Positions 9,109 through 16,341 of a stretch of DNA of 45,762 bases are shown piece by piece. The position numbers and the translations under genes are program-made. Position 1 is the stretch's first letter; every line of letters begins with the position of its first letter. The notes beneath the pieces were generated by a model, which saw only the letters and a list, made by a program, of their open reading frames with translations, was not told where the DNA came from and made no database searches. Source of the DNA: Bacillus sp. ISL-55 (GTDB lineage: Bacteria; Bacillota; Bacilli; Bacillales; Cytobacillaceae). The DNA lies in NCBI RefSeq assembly GCF_018613155.1, contig NZ_JAGGQU010000007.1:11917-57678 (forward strand), read 5' to 3'.

Positions 9109-9162
9109 AAAGCGGAGGCGACTGCTTAGCTCCGACAAGTGTTGAGGAGCAAGTCGCCGAAG
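9109..9162 (+). repeat. Short relative of the GC-rich dispersed element between the tRNAs
   Basis: The 70-base spacer between the two tRNA genes holds an inverted repeat: GGCGACT...GCTCC pairs with GGAGC...AGTCGCC (about 9117-9160). The central text CTTAGCTCCGACAAGTGTTG resembles the TCAGCCCCGACAAGCGCT core of the dispersed element found elsewhere in the window. It may act as a processing hairpin in the tRNA precursor (inference). Confidence 0.6.
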
Positions 9163-9175
9163 CTTGTATTATAAC

Positions 9176-9250
9176 GGCCCCTTGGTCAAGCGGTTAAGAC
9201 ACCGCCCTTTCACGGCGGTAACACGGGTTCGAATCCCGTAGGGGTCATCA
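9176..9250 (+). tRNA. tRNA-Glu (anticodon TTC)
   Basis: Standard Bacillus tRNA-Glu body: acceptor GGCCCCT with AGGGGTC, anticodon stem CCGCC/GGCGG around CTTTCAC, and T arm ACGGG-TTCGAAT-CCCGT. The discriminator A is at 9247 and the next three bases are TCA, so a correct CCA end is not encoded here either. It follows tRNA-Met on the same transcript and ends just before a terminator. Confidence 0.95.
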
Positions 9251-9255
9251 CACGA

Positions 9256-9291
9256 AAAACCTTGTTCCTTTTTAAGGAGCAAGGTTTTTTT
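9256..9291 (+). terminator. Intrinsic terminator of the tRNA pair
   Basis: AACCTTG-T-TCCTT and AAGGA-G-CAAGGTT form a near-perfect stem around TTT and are followed by seven T in total. Confidence 0.9.
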
Positions 9292-9310
9292 ATGTATTTC
9301 CTGGTATTGA

Positions 9311-9722
9311 ACGGACTTTGCGTTTACCGTTTTTCTCTTTCTTGGGTGTTTTCGGGCAATGCAGACACTCTGCTTTTACCCTTTTTCTCTTTCTTGTGCA
9401 TTTTGGGGTAATGCAACCGCTCTGCTTTTACCCTTTTTCTCTTTCTTGCGCATTTTGGGGCAGTGCAGCACCCCTGCTTTGACCCTTTTTCTCTTTCTTG
9501 CGCATTTTGGGGTAATGCAAACACTCTGCTTTTACCCTTTTTTTCTTTCTTGTGCATTTTCGAGCAATGCAGACTCTCTGCTTTTACCCTTTTTCTCTTT
9601 CGCTCCCATTTTGGGGCAATGCAGACACTCGCTTTTACCCAAAATTACTCTCTCGCTGTTTTTCGGGCAATGCAGCGATCCTCCTTTTACCAAAATTCAC
9701 TTCCGTTCATTGCTCGGGCAAT
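9311..9722. repeat. Tandem array 1: eight copies of a 50-52-bp unit
   Basis: Units begin at about 9311, 9361, 9413, 9465, 9517, 9569, 9621 and 9672. The five central ones are exactly 52 bp; the outer ones are 50-51 bp and more degenerate, mostly on the right. A unit reads roughly GCAGACACTCTGCTTTTACC, then a pyrimidine-rich stretch (CTTTTTCTCTTTCTTG), then TGCATTTTGGGGCAAT. Two inverted repeats recur: TGCATT/AATGCA around seven bases and GCAGA/TCTGC around three. Because 52 is not a multiple of three, reading frames drift from unit to unit, so the long open frames here on both strands are by-products. The array fills most of the 530-base convergent gap between the tRNA-Glu and yabR terminators. 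Confidence 0.92.
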
Positions 9723-9737
9723 GCAACCCACCTTAAA

Positions 9738-9774
9738 CAAAACAAAAAGACAAGTCCTTTGAAAGACTTGTCTT
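9738..9774 (-). terminator. Intrinsic terminator of yabR
   Basis: On the minus strand AAGACAAGTC (9774-9765) pairs perfectly with GACTTGTCTT (9756-9747) around eight bases and is followed by TTTGTTT. It lies about 50 bases past the yabR stop. Confidence 0.9.
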
Positions 9775-9821
9775 GGTATAGCATGATTCCTGCTATTTAT
9801 CTATATTCACTTAGCAGCAAG

Positions 9822-10277
9822 TTACCCTCTTCTTGCTCCTCTTCCGCCGCGCTTGGATTCGGTAGCGCGTTTAAGAGTGGACAGGCGGTCTTCGCTGTCC
9901 TTCAAGAATTTCGCCATTTTTGATTCAAAATTTTCCGGACGTGCATTGCGGTTGTCGTTTCCTCTGCCACCGCCGCCGCCGCGTGGACGCTGTGAGTAAG
10001 GTCTTGATTCAGATCTTTCTGGTCGTGCAGGTCGTTCTGGTCTATCAACAGCCTTCTTGATAGATAAACCAATTTTACCGTCTTTTTCAACATTGATAAC
10101 CTTTACTTCAACCTGGTCGCCCACTTTGAGGTGGTCATTAATGTCTTTTACATAGTTGTCTGCAACCTCACTGATATGAACCAGTCCAGTTGAGCCTCCC
10201 GGCAGTTCCACAAACGCCCCGAAATTTGTAATACCTGTTACCTTTCCCTGTAGCTTGCTGCCTACTTCGATTGACAT
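9822..10277 (-). CDS. yabR: S1-domain RNA-binding protein YabR
   Basis: A 151-residue protein whose first 75 residues form one S1 domain (SKLQGKVTGITNFGAFVELP at about 7-26, ending in GKIGLSIKKA), like general stress protein 13 and the RNA-binding module of polynucleotide phosphorylase. An arginine/glycine-rich disordered stretch follows (about 77-120, with RPRGGGGGRG), then a conserved C-terminal segment ending in KRGGRGARRG. As I recall, the B. subtilis protein is about 128 residues, so the RG-rich linker looks expanded here. The role is probably RNA binding near the ribosome or degradosome; the exact function is not established. AAGGAGG lies 12 bases before the ATG. It has its own promoter. 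Confidence 0.9.
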   Translation of the reverse strand: MSIEVGSKLQGKVTGITNFGAFVELPGGSTGLVHISEVADNYVKDINDHLKVGDQVEVKVINVEKDGKIGLSIKKAVDRPERPARPERSESRPYSQRPRGGGGGRGNDNRNARPENFESKMAKFLKDSEDRLSTLKRATESKRGGRGARRG

Positions 10278-10325
10278 AAAAAAGTTTTGCCTCCTTAAAG
10301 ATATAAAAAATCAAACTTACATTAT

Positions 10326-10355
10326 ATTATACAGAATATCAAAAAAGAGTGTCAA
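10326..10355 (-). promoter_or_regulatory. Sigma-A promoter of yabR
   Basis: Minus-strand TTGACA (10355-10350), an 18-base spacer, and TATAAT (10331-10326). Both hexamers are perfect. The -35 overlaps the last codons of divIC. Confidence 0.75.
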
Positions 10356-10750
10356 TAAGGCGAATCTTGGGAGTCCTTTTTCTCTTTAGGAAGATTGAAG
10401 ATAATTTCATTCTTTTCGGACAGGAAATATTCCTTGCGGGCAAGCTTAGCTATGTATTCATCATCGTTCAATTTGACGATTTCCTCATCCAGAATCTCCT
10501 GCTTTTTTTGATGGCTTGCTAATTTTTGTTCAAGCTGTTCCTTTTCTGCCTGTTTCTTTTCGAGGGCTGCAGACTGTGAAATGTACGTTGAGATCATCAA
10601 ATAAGAGATGACCGATGCGAAAAGAGCAAAGACTGCGAGGCGCCTGAAAAGCAGTTTTCGCTTTCTAGATTCTGCAATACCTGCTTTTTCACGCTGCTGT
10701 ACATATTGATTTTCAATCCTGGCTATGTTCTTTTTCCTGATGACACCCAT
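10352..10750 (-). CDS. divIC: Cell-division protein DivIC
   Basis: Single-pass membrane protein of the divisome (FtsB-like) that partners with DivIB and FtsL at the septum. The 132-residue protein has a basic cytoplasmic N-terminus, one membrane segment (about 36-57), an extracytoplasmic coiled coil (about 61-95) rich in Glu, Lys and Gln, and the family's C-terminal motif with YIAKLARKEYFLSEKNE. AAGGAGG lies at normal spacing to the ATG. It follows yabQ closely, and yabP-yabQ-divIC-yabR is the conserved order. Confidence 0.95.
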   Translation of the reverse strand: MGVIRKKNIARIENQYVQQREKAGIAESRKRKLLFRRLAVFALFASVISYLMISTYISQSAALEKKQAEKEQLEQKLASHQKKQEILDEEIVKLNDDEYIAKLARKEYFLSEKNEIIFNLPKEKKDSQDSPY

Positions 10751-10771
10751 CCCCGCAGTCCTCCTTATAAT

Positions 10772-11407
10772 TTATTTTTTAAAATTCTTTATCCATTTTA
10801 TCGGCTTAGTAGAATAATTCTTTACTATAATTAGAAATCCTGCCAATTTATTATATAACTTCTCGACGCTTTTTTTAACTGTTTTCGGCAAAAGTTTCCA
10901 AAAAAGTAAGAATATAATCTTAACTGGTTTCCAAATGAAATTGTTTAACAGCCATAGTAAAACGGCAAGAAGCCATTTTACTAGAGCATAAAGGCCTCTT
11001 CCCGTCAAAAGCAATAGTGATACAGCGGTGGCAGCCAGAAACTGGAGCGGCCTTATCACAAGCAATCTGATCGCCTTCACGATAAACACATACACGTTGA
11101 TTGTGATGGCAATGGCCCGCTCAAGCAACTTAAGGTACATATTTTTAAAAAGACTCTGGTACGCTGCAAAGCCGCATAACAATGCCAGGAAGATATAAAA
11201 ACGCAATTCTCCCATATTCACTGAAAATAAGACATAAAATATCGACAGACCCTGGAACACCCAAAACAAGATGTCATTGATAAAGACAATCCATGACTTT
11301 CGTTTTGACCTTTTCAGAAAACGATTATGGGTATCAAGTGAAGCTCCGAATAGGGTGCCCATCCATATCATGGCGAGCATGGTCAAAAATTGAGTCGAAA
11401 GCGTCAT
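10772..11407 (-). CDS. yabQ: Spore cortex membrane protein YabQ
   Basis: The 211-residue protein matches the YabQ family in length and context. It is strongly hydrophobic, with about five membrane segments, starting with TMLAMIWMGTLFGASLD near the N-terminus, and a basic C-terminal tail. In B. subtilis YabQ is a mother-cell protein needed for the spore cortex and localised to the forespore membrane. Its ATG overlaps the yabP stop by four bases (ATGA), so translation is coupled. Confidence 0.92.
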   Translation of the reverse strand: MTLSTQFLTMLAMIWMGTLFGASLDTHNRFLKRSKRKSWIVFINDILFWVFQGLSIFYVLFSVNMGELRFYIFLALLCGFAAYQSLFKNMYLKLLERAIAITINVYVFIVKAIRLLVIRPLQFLAATAVSLLLLTGRGLYALVKWLLAVLLWLLNNFIWKPVKIIFLLFWKLLPKTVKKSVEKLYNKLAGFLIIVKNYSTKPIKWIKNFKK

Positions 11408-11706
11408 CGAAATAACTTGCTAAAGAAGCCTTTAGCCTTCTCCCCATGCTGGTCATCAAGGTAGACCAGGTCAAAGATTTTCCCCTTGATCGATACAATG
11501 CCTTTGTCTACATCCAGGTTTTTCATCTGGAGGTTCTGGCCCTTGATCGCAAGGAATCCCATGACAGTCTCAAGTAAAAACTCTTCATTGTCAAAGCTTT
11601 CCACTTGCTTTACTCCCGTAATTTCAAGTGTCCGTCTGCCTCTCATCACTAAATCATGGTCTGGCAAATTACCTTTTGTCTGGTTCGTTTCATAATATTG
11701 GCTCAT
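11404..11706 (-). CDS. yabP: Sporulation protein YabP
   Basis: Small (100-residue) YabP/YqfC-family protein made in the mother cell and needed for normal cortex formation with YabQ. Conserved segments are VMRGRRTLEITGVKQVESFD (about 20-39), the LLETVMGFLAIKG segment and a C-terminal VSIKGKIFDLVYL. There is no signal peptide. Two ATG codons are adjacent; I prefer the second (11706) because GAGGGG is five bases upstream of it and only two from the first (11709). Confidence 0.92.
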   Translation of the reverse strand: MSQYYETNQTKGNLPDHDLVMRGRRTLEITGVKQVESFDNEEFLLETVMGFLAIKGQNLQMKNLDVDKGIVSIKGKIFDLVYLDDQHGEKAKGFFSKLFR

Positions 11707-11793
11707 CATTACCCCTCACAATCATAATGCACTTTTGTACATGTTTATGATTGGATAAGGGAGAATAGAACAAGCCTTCACAGGAAGCTTGGC

Positions 11794-12066
11794 TTACTCT
11801 TCATCGTCTCCTGGGATGCGTTCTTCCCCAAGAAGGGTATACATTCCTGCCGCTTCATCCTTACGGGATGTTTCCTGTATTCGCTCGATTTTTGCAGAGA
11901 CGACTTTTTGTCCGAAGCGAATTGCCAATTCATCGCCCACTTTTACATTTGTACTTGCTTTCGCAGGCACGCCATTGACTGAAATCCTTCCCTGGTCGGA
12001 TACTTCCTTCGCCAATGTTCTTCTTTTAATTAATCTTGATACTTTTAAGAATTTATCCAGCCTCAT
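11794..12066 (-). CDS. rqcP: S4-domain RNA-binding protein RqcP (YabO)
   Basis: The 90-residue protein is almost entirely an S4 RNA-binding domain (MRLDKFLKVSRLIKRRTLAK...GRISVNGVPAKAS). In B. subtilis RqcP works with RqcH on stalled 50S subunits in ribosome-associated quality control, holding P-site tRNA during alanine-tail synthesis; it is related to E. coli Hsp15. The acidic C-terminus is typical. It lies between yabN and yabP, and AAGGGG precedes the ATG. Confidence 0.92.
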   Translation of the reverse strand: MRLDKFLKVSRLIKRRTLAKEVSDQGRISVNGVPAKASTNVKVGDELAIRFGQKVVSAKIERIQETSRKDEAAGMYTLLGEERIPGDDEE

Positions 12067-12120
12067 CTTAATTAAACCCCTTTATCATTATTGGTTTGAT
12101 TTACCTGCTCACAGTTTTGC

Positions 12121-13584
12121 CTATAAGCCTTCTGTTTTCGCTTCCTCCCAGAAAGCATCCAATTCATCGAGTGTGTATTCCTCGACACTTCGGCCATTCT
12201 CTGCTGCTTTTTGTTCGATAAAAGCAAAGCGGCGCATGAACTTCCGGTTGGCCTTATTCAGTGCCTCTTCAGGATTGATGTCATAATGCCTTGCGAAGTT
12301 GACGAGGGCGAATAACAGGTCCCCATACTCCAGCTGAATATCTTCCTGAATGCCATTTCCAGTGATTTCTTCGGAAAGTTCTTCGATTTCTTCCTTTACC
12401 TTATCAAGGATCGGGGCCACCGTCTTCCAGTCGAACCCTACTTTAGCAGCTTCCTTTTGCAACTCATATGCCTTAAGCAGATTCGGAAGTCCTTTGCCGG
12501 CTCCTTCCAGCATCGATTTTACGGCACCGCCTTTTTCCTGCTCCTTGATCTCCTGCCAGTTTTTCAGGACTTCAGCTTCATTTTCAGCTGTTTTGTCCCC
12601 GAACACATGAGGATGCCTGCGGACCATTTTTGCAGATAGGCCTTCAATGACATCATCGATGGTAAAATAACCCTCATCTTCACCAATCTGTGCATGCAGC
12701 ATGACTTGAAGCAGCACATCCCCCAGCTCTTCAATCATATGATCGATATCATCGTTATCAATCGCCTCTAGTAATTCATACGATTCTTCAATCAAATACT
12801 TTTTTAATGTTTGATGAGTCTGCTTCTTATCCCAAGGACAGCCATTCGGACCGCGCAGTTCTGATATAATTCCACGCAGCTTCAGAAAATCCTTGTATAA
12901 AATTTGCTCATTTTCTACAGGTGGAACATAAACAGATGTCAAATTACTAAGTTCCATCTCTCTATCGAGTTCATATAATGGAACTTTTTTAATAACTTCC
13001 TCACTGCTTCCGGCAGCAGTCACGATGTATACCTCATAATCATCCGGCAATTTTTCCATAAGCGTCAGCTTGACGTCCGATGCAACGAACGCGTCATAGA
13101 CCTGTCCGATAATTGTGTGGCTCTTTAGCAGTAAATCTTCTTTTGACAGCGCGGTGCCGTCAAGCAGTTGAAAACCTTCGATCGGATCAATAGCCAGTGA
13201 CTGGAACATGGCATCGAGGAAGCTCTGGCCGCCGCCAATTTCAATTTCTGTATCCCGCTTTGGCCCTCGTTCGAGCAGGAGCTGCACGGTTCGCTCGGCA
13301 ATTAAAGGATGTCCGGGAACCCCATAGGTTACAGGCGCTTTTTCTGCTTCTGCAAGCAAAATCTCTGTTATCTCTTCATAAACATCCGAAAACTGGTCAT
13401 GTTTTTCATATACGTCATCGAAGGATTGAAACTGCAATCCTTCCTTCTCGAGCTCGGCGATTACCGGATGCTCCTTTGTCCGCAAATACAGATTTTTCTC
13501 CTGCTTCAGCTTTTTATATACACCAAGCGGCAGCTGGTCAAGGTCACCCGCTCCCAGTCCGATAATCAGTATTTTATTTGTCAT
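12121..13584 (-). CDS. yabN: Tetrapyrrole-methylase-like / MazG nucleotide pyrophosphohydrolase fusion (YabN)
   Basis: Two-part protein of 487 residues. The N-terminal half (about 1-220) has the SAM-dependent tetrapyrrole methylase fold (IIGLGAGDLDQLPLG and YGVPGHPLIAE); its activity in this fusion family is unknown. The C-terminal half contains MazG modules with the Mg-binding pattern EESYELLEAI...EELGDVLLQV, and a second, weaker copy (EEIEELSEEI...EYGDLLFALV). MazG hydrolyses NTPs to NMP and pyrophosphate for house-cleaning. A GTG six bases upstream (13590) is possible, but it lies only four bases from the AAGGAGG site, so the ATG at 13584 fits better. Confidence 0.93.
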   Translation of the reverse strand: MTNKILIIGLGAGDLDQLPLGVYKKLKQEKNLYLRTKEHPVIAELEKEGLQFQSFDDVYEKHDQFSDVYEEITEILLAEAEKAPVTYGVPGHPLIAERTVQLLLERGPKRDTEIEIGGGQSFLDAMFQSLAIDPIEGFQLLDGTALSKEDLLLKSHTIIGQVYDAFVASDVKLTLMEKLPDDYEVYIVTAAGSSEEVIKKVPLYELDREMELSNLTSVYVPPVENEQILYKDFLKLRGIISELRGPNGCPWDKKQTHQTLKKYLIEESYELLEAIDNDDIDHMIEELGDVLLQVMLHAQIGEDEGYFTIDDVIEGLSAKMVRRHPHVFGDKTAENEAEVLKNWQEIKEQEKGGAVKSMLEGAGKGLPNLLKAYELQKEAAKVGFDWKTVAPILDKVKEEIEELSEEITGNGIQEDIQLEYGDLLFALVNFARHYDINPEEALNKANRKFMRRFAFIEQKAAENGRSVEEYTLDELDAFWEEAKTEGL

Positions 13585-13608
13585 ATCCACACTTCCTCCT
13601 TCAAGGAT

Positions 13609-15213
13609 CTATTTAGAGAACAACTGTACAATTCTGCTGCCAAATGGCAAAGTGACTAGTTCCTCTTCAGTCAAAGCCCTGGTTCTTATCAAAATAAAAA
13701 AGTAAACAAGTGCTCCCAGGGCTACTGAGCTTAATGCCTGGAATACAGCTCCGAGCCTGTCTGGTTCAATATATCCATATCCGAATTCCGTTATAAGTAT
13801 AAATAATCGCAAAACGACGGCCATCACTGCCGAGGAAAACAATATTTTCGCTATAAAGACAAGCGATAGAACAGGCTGCCCCAGCTCACGCCTTAGTTTA
13901 TAGATCAGGATAAACATGACGGCCAGCATCGCAGCCAATGTGGCAATAGCTGCCCCCATTGTTCCAGCAATAGGGATGAGCAATAGATTTAATATGTATT
14001 TCAATCCAAATCCGGCAAGAATGACCGCCGCCGGAAAAATGGACCTATCAAGCCCCTGTAAAATGCTCATGATCGTCAGGATGACAGAACCAAATAAAAT
14101 CATCAAGCTGAGCACTCCAAGAACATCGGATCCATTTGCATTTTCAAACAGCATAATATTCACCGGAACGATGATGCTGTATAAGCCTACCGCCGCCGCA
14201 GCGCCGAAAATCAGGCTTGTCTGAAGCGCAAGCCTGACTTTGGGAAGGACTTTTTCCCGCCGATTGCTTGATTTGTCACCAGAAATCGCGGGTACAAGGC
14301 TTAATGACATCGAGGTGGCGACTACGGTTCCAAGCTGGATCAACGGCTGCCCCCGGTCAAAAATGCCTTTTGCCGATTTTGCTTCCTCTGCAGTCAGTCC
14401 CGTTGCCAGCAAAGAGGCATACATATTCAACGAATCTGCCAACTGAAGCAATATTAGCAGCATCCCACTGATGCTTATTGCAAATCCCTGAATGATCAGT
14501 GCTTTAACGACCCAGGCTGCGTCCATGAATAGATCCCTTATCTGAAAACGGGTGAAGGGATTAGCTCCACCTTTTTTCAGATAGAAAAAGCCCAGAATTA
14601 AAACGGAACTGACTCCGCCGGTTATTGACCCGAACACAGCACCTGCACCAGTGATATAAAGAGAGAAGCCTTGCTGTACCAGGACCGCTGACAGGATCAG
14701 AATGGTCGAAACACGGATGAATTGTTCCGAAACCTGGGATATCGCAGTCGGAACCATGTTTCCCTTTCCCTGGAAGTATCCCCTGAACACAGAGGTGAAC
14801 GGGAAGATCAGGAATGGCACAGAGACGACCTTGAATAAAGGCTTGAGTTCAGGGTCACCAATTTTTTCGGCAATCCACCCTGACCCAAAAAAGAAAAACA
14901 TAAAGAACAGTAGTCCAACCATGCTGAGGAAAACAAGTGAAATAGCCAAAAGCCTATCCGCCCTGCCAGTATTCCCTGCAGCCTGCTGCTCCGTATAAAG
15001 CTTGGAGATCACAACCGGAAATCCATATGTAGATAAAACCATGACAATCCCAAAAAAGGGATAAACCTGCTGATAAATATAAAAACCAATGTCCCCGACA
15101 ATATTTTGAAACGGGACACGGTAAACGGCGCTTAGAATTTTTGTAACGAGGGCTGCCATCGTCAGGATCATGGCTCCCTTCATCAGTTCCTTTGAATCTG
15201 CAACGGGCTTCAT
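13609..15213 (-). CDS. yabM: Polysaccharide flippase-family membrane protein YabM (SpoVB/MurJ-like)
   Basis: A 534-residue polytopic protein with about 14 predicted membrane segments and the MATE/MOP superfamily N-terminus (GAMILTMAALVTKILSAVYR). The closest relatives by appearance are YabM and SpoVB of Bacillus, which resemble the lipid II flippase MurJ. Likely substrates are lipid-linked envelope or spore-cortex precursors (inference). GAAGGAG precedes the ATG. It follows spoVT and precedes yabN, as in B. subtilis. Confidence 0.9.
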   Translation of the reverse strand: MKPVADSKELMKGAMILTMAALVTKILSAVYRVPFQNIVGDIGFYIYQQVYPFFGIVMVLSTYGFPVVISKLYTEQQAAGNTGRADRLLAISLVFLSMVGLLFFMFFFFGSGWIAEKIGDPELKPLFKVVSVPFLIFPFTSVFRGYFQGKGNMVPTAISQVSEQFIRVSTILILSAVLVQQGFSLYITGAGAVFGSITGGVSSVLILGFFYLKKGGANPFTRFQIRDLFMDAAWVVKALIIQGFAISISGMLLILLQLADSLNMYASLLATGLTAEEAKSAKGIFDRGQPLIQLGTVVATSMSLSLVPAISGDKSSNRREKVLPKVRLALQTSLIFGAAAAVGLYSIIVPVNIMLFENANGSDVLGVLSLMILFGSVILTIMSILQGLDRSIFPAAVILAGFGLKYILNLLLIPIAGTMGAAIATLAAMLAVMFILIYKLRRELGQPVLSLVFIAKILFSSAVMAVVLRLFILITEFGYGYIEPDRLGAVFQALSSVALGALVYFFILIRTRALTEEELVTLPFGSRIVQLFSK

Positions 15214-15392
15214 CGCCCATCTCCTTCCAATTTTTCATTTTCAACCGTATTATATCACATGGGTAAAAGCATCTGCCGCAAGTGAAACAGGCAACATCAA
15301 TTTGTTAGATGGATGTAACAAAGCTGTTCCCATTACAAAATTAATGATATTTCAGATGCCTGCACACCAGGAGGAGATAGCCTTCCTAAACA

Positions 15393-15425
15393 CGAAAAGA
15401 GGCAGCTTTGTCAGCTGCCCTTTTG
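15393..15425 (-). terminator. Intrinsic terminator of spoVT
   Basis: Minus-strand GGCAGCT (15419-15413) pairs with AGCTGCC (15407-15401) around five bases and is followed by TCTTTTCGTG. The hairpin is flanked by AAAAG and CTTTT and could work in both directions. The rest of the 250-base spoVT-yabM gap shows no gene. Confidence 0.75.
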
Positions 15426-15462
15426 AGTAAGATTATAAATCGGTAAAAATCAGGAATCTTGA

Positions 15463-15999
15463 TTATTGCTCCATCTGTCTTGCCAGGAAGCCTGCAGCTG
15501 TTTCGACAGCTTTTTGTTCCACGTCACCCAATGATCCTTCTTTAGAGAAGATAATTACTGCCCCGATTGGATCTCCGTTTGCAATGATTGGCCCGATTGT
15601 ATAAGCAGATGCAGGCTCTTCGTTCCCCTCAACAAGCGAAATGTTAGTCTGCTGGTTCACAAGGGACGAAGTACGGTCTTCCATTGTCTTTTCAACCATT
15701 TCACTAATGTTTTTATTCAAGTAGTCCTTCTTGGAACCTCCAGCCAATGCGATATAAGTATCTCTATCGCAAATCAATACCGGATTGCCTAAGCTGTCAT
15801 ATAGCGCTTCTGCATACTCCTTCGCAAAATCGCTCAGCTCACTGATTGGTGAATACTTCTTTAAAATGACTTCACCATCACGATCCACAAAGATTTCGAG
15901 TGGATCTCCTTCACGAATACGAAGTGTTCTTCTAATTTCTTTAGGAATTACGACACGACCTAAATCATCGATTCGACGAACAATACCAGTTGCTTTCAT
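15463..15999 (-). CDS. spoVT: Stage V sporulation transcription factor SpoVT
   Basis: Forespore regulator of sigma-G-dependent genes, AbrB paralogue. The N-terminal swapped-hairpin DNA-binding domain (1-53: MKATGIVRRIDDLGRVVIPK and REGDPLEIF) is followed by a GAF-like domain (about 60-178). At 178 residues it has the family length. Seven codons of open frame upstream are excluded because the internal ATG has GAGG at good spacing and gives the conserved N-terminus. Confidence 0.97.
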   Translation of the reverse strand: MKATGIVRRIDDLGRVVIPKEIRRTLRIREGDPLEIFVDRDGEVILKKYSPISELSDFAKEYAEALYDSLGNPVLICDRDTYIALAGGSKKDYLNKNISEMVEKTMEDRTSSLVNQQTNISLVEGNEEPASAYTIGPIIANGDPIGAVIIFSKEGSLGDVEQKAVETAAGFLARQMEQ

Positions 16000-16341
16000 C
16001 CAACGTTGCCTCACTTTCATCTGATGATTATTTTTTTAGATAAGGTTGTTTTCGTATTAATAGTTGTTTTTCGGAAATAATCCTTTTGTCGAAGGTTTAT
16101 GAAATGCACCTTCGATAATGATATTGCCTTTATTAATCAACCTTACCAAGATTTGAACTTAGTATCTTTCATATGGAAAGTTCTATACACTTCTCATTAT
16201 TATTTTCTTTGAAGTGATAAAGGTGCCAAAAACGGATAAACCTTCCAGCTAATAATTGCGTACACACAAAAATTACCCTTGTCTATCTTTTTTGAAACAC
16301 CTTAATATTTTACATTTAGATTACAAATTATTTCCAAATGG
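16000..16341. other. spoVT-mfd intergenic region with inverted repeat and 0A box
   Basis: No gene is seen in these 342 bases. They contain a perfect Spo0A box TTTGTCGAA (16085-16093) and a perfect 8-bp inverted repeat, TCGAAGGT (16089-16096) and ACCTTCGA (16108-16115), that partly overlaps it. I could not find a convincing sigma-G promoter for spoVT or an intrinsic terminator for mfd. Confidence 0.5.

Noticed and set aside
9324-9736. Open frames of 77-125 codons on both strands within tandem array 1
   Set aside because: The 52-base period shifts the frame at each unit, there is no ribosome-binding site, and several overlapping frames are equally open; they follow from base composition.
11714-11745. 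Possible sigma-E promoter of yabP-yabQ (TCATAAA-N14-CATTATGAT)
   Set aside because: The -35 is fair but the -10 matches the CATACAHT consensus poorly. Biology predicts sigma E here, but the sequence alone is not convincing.
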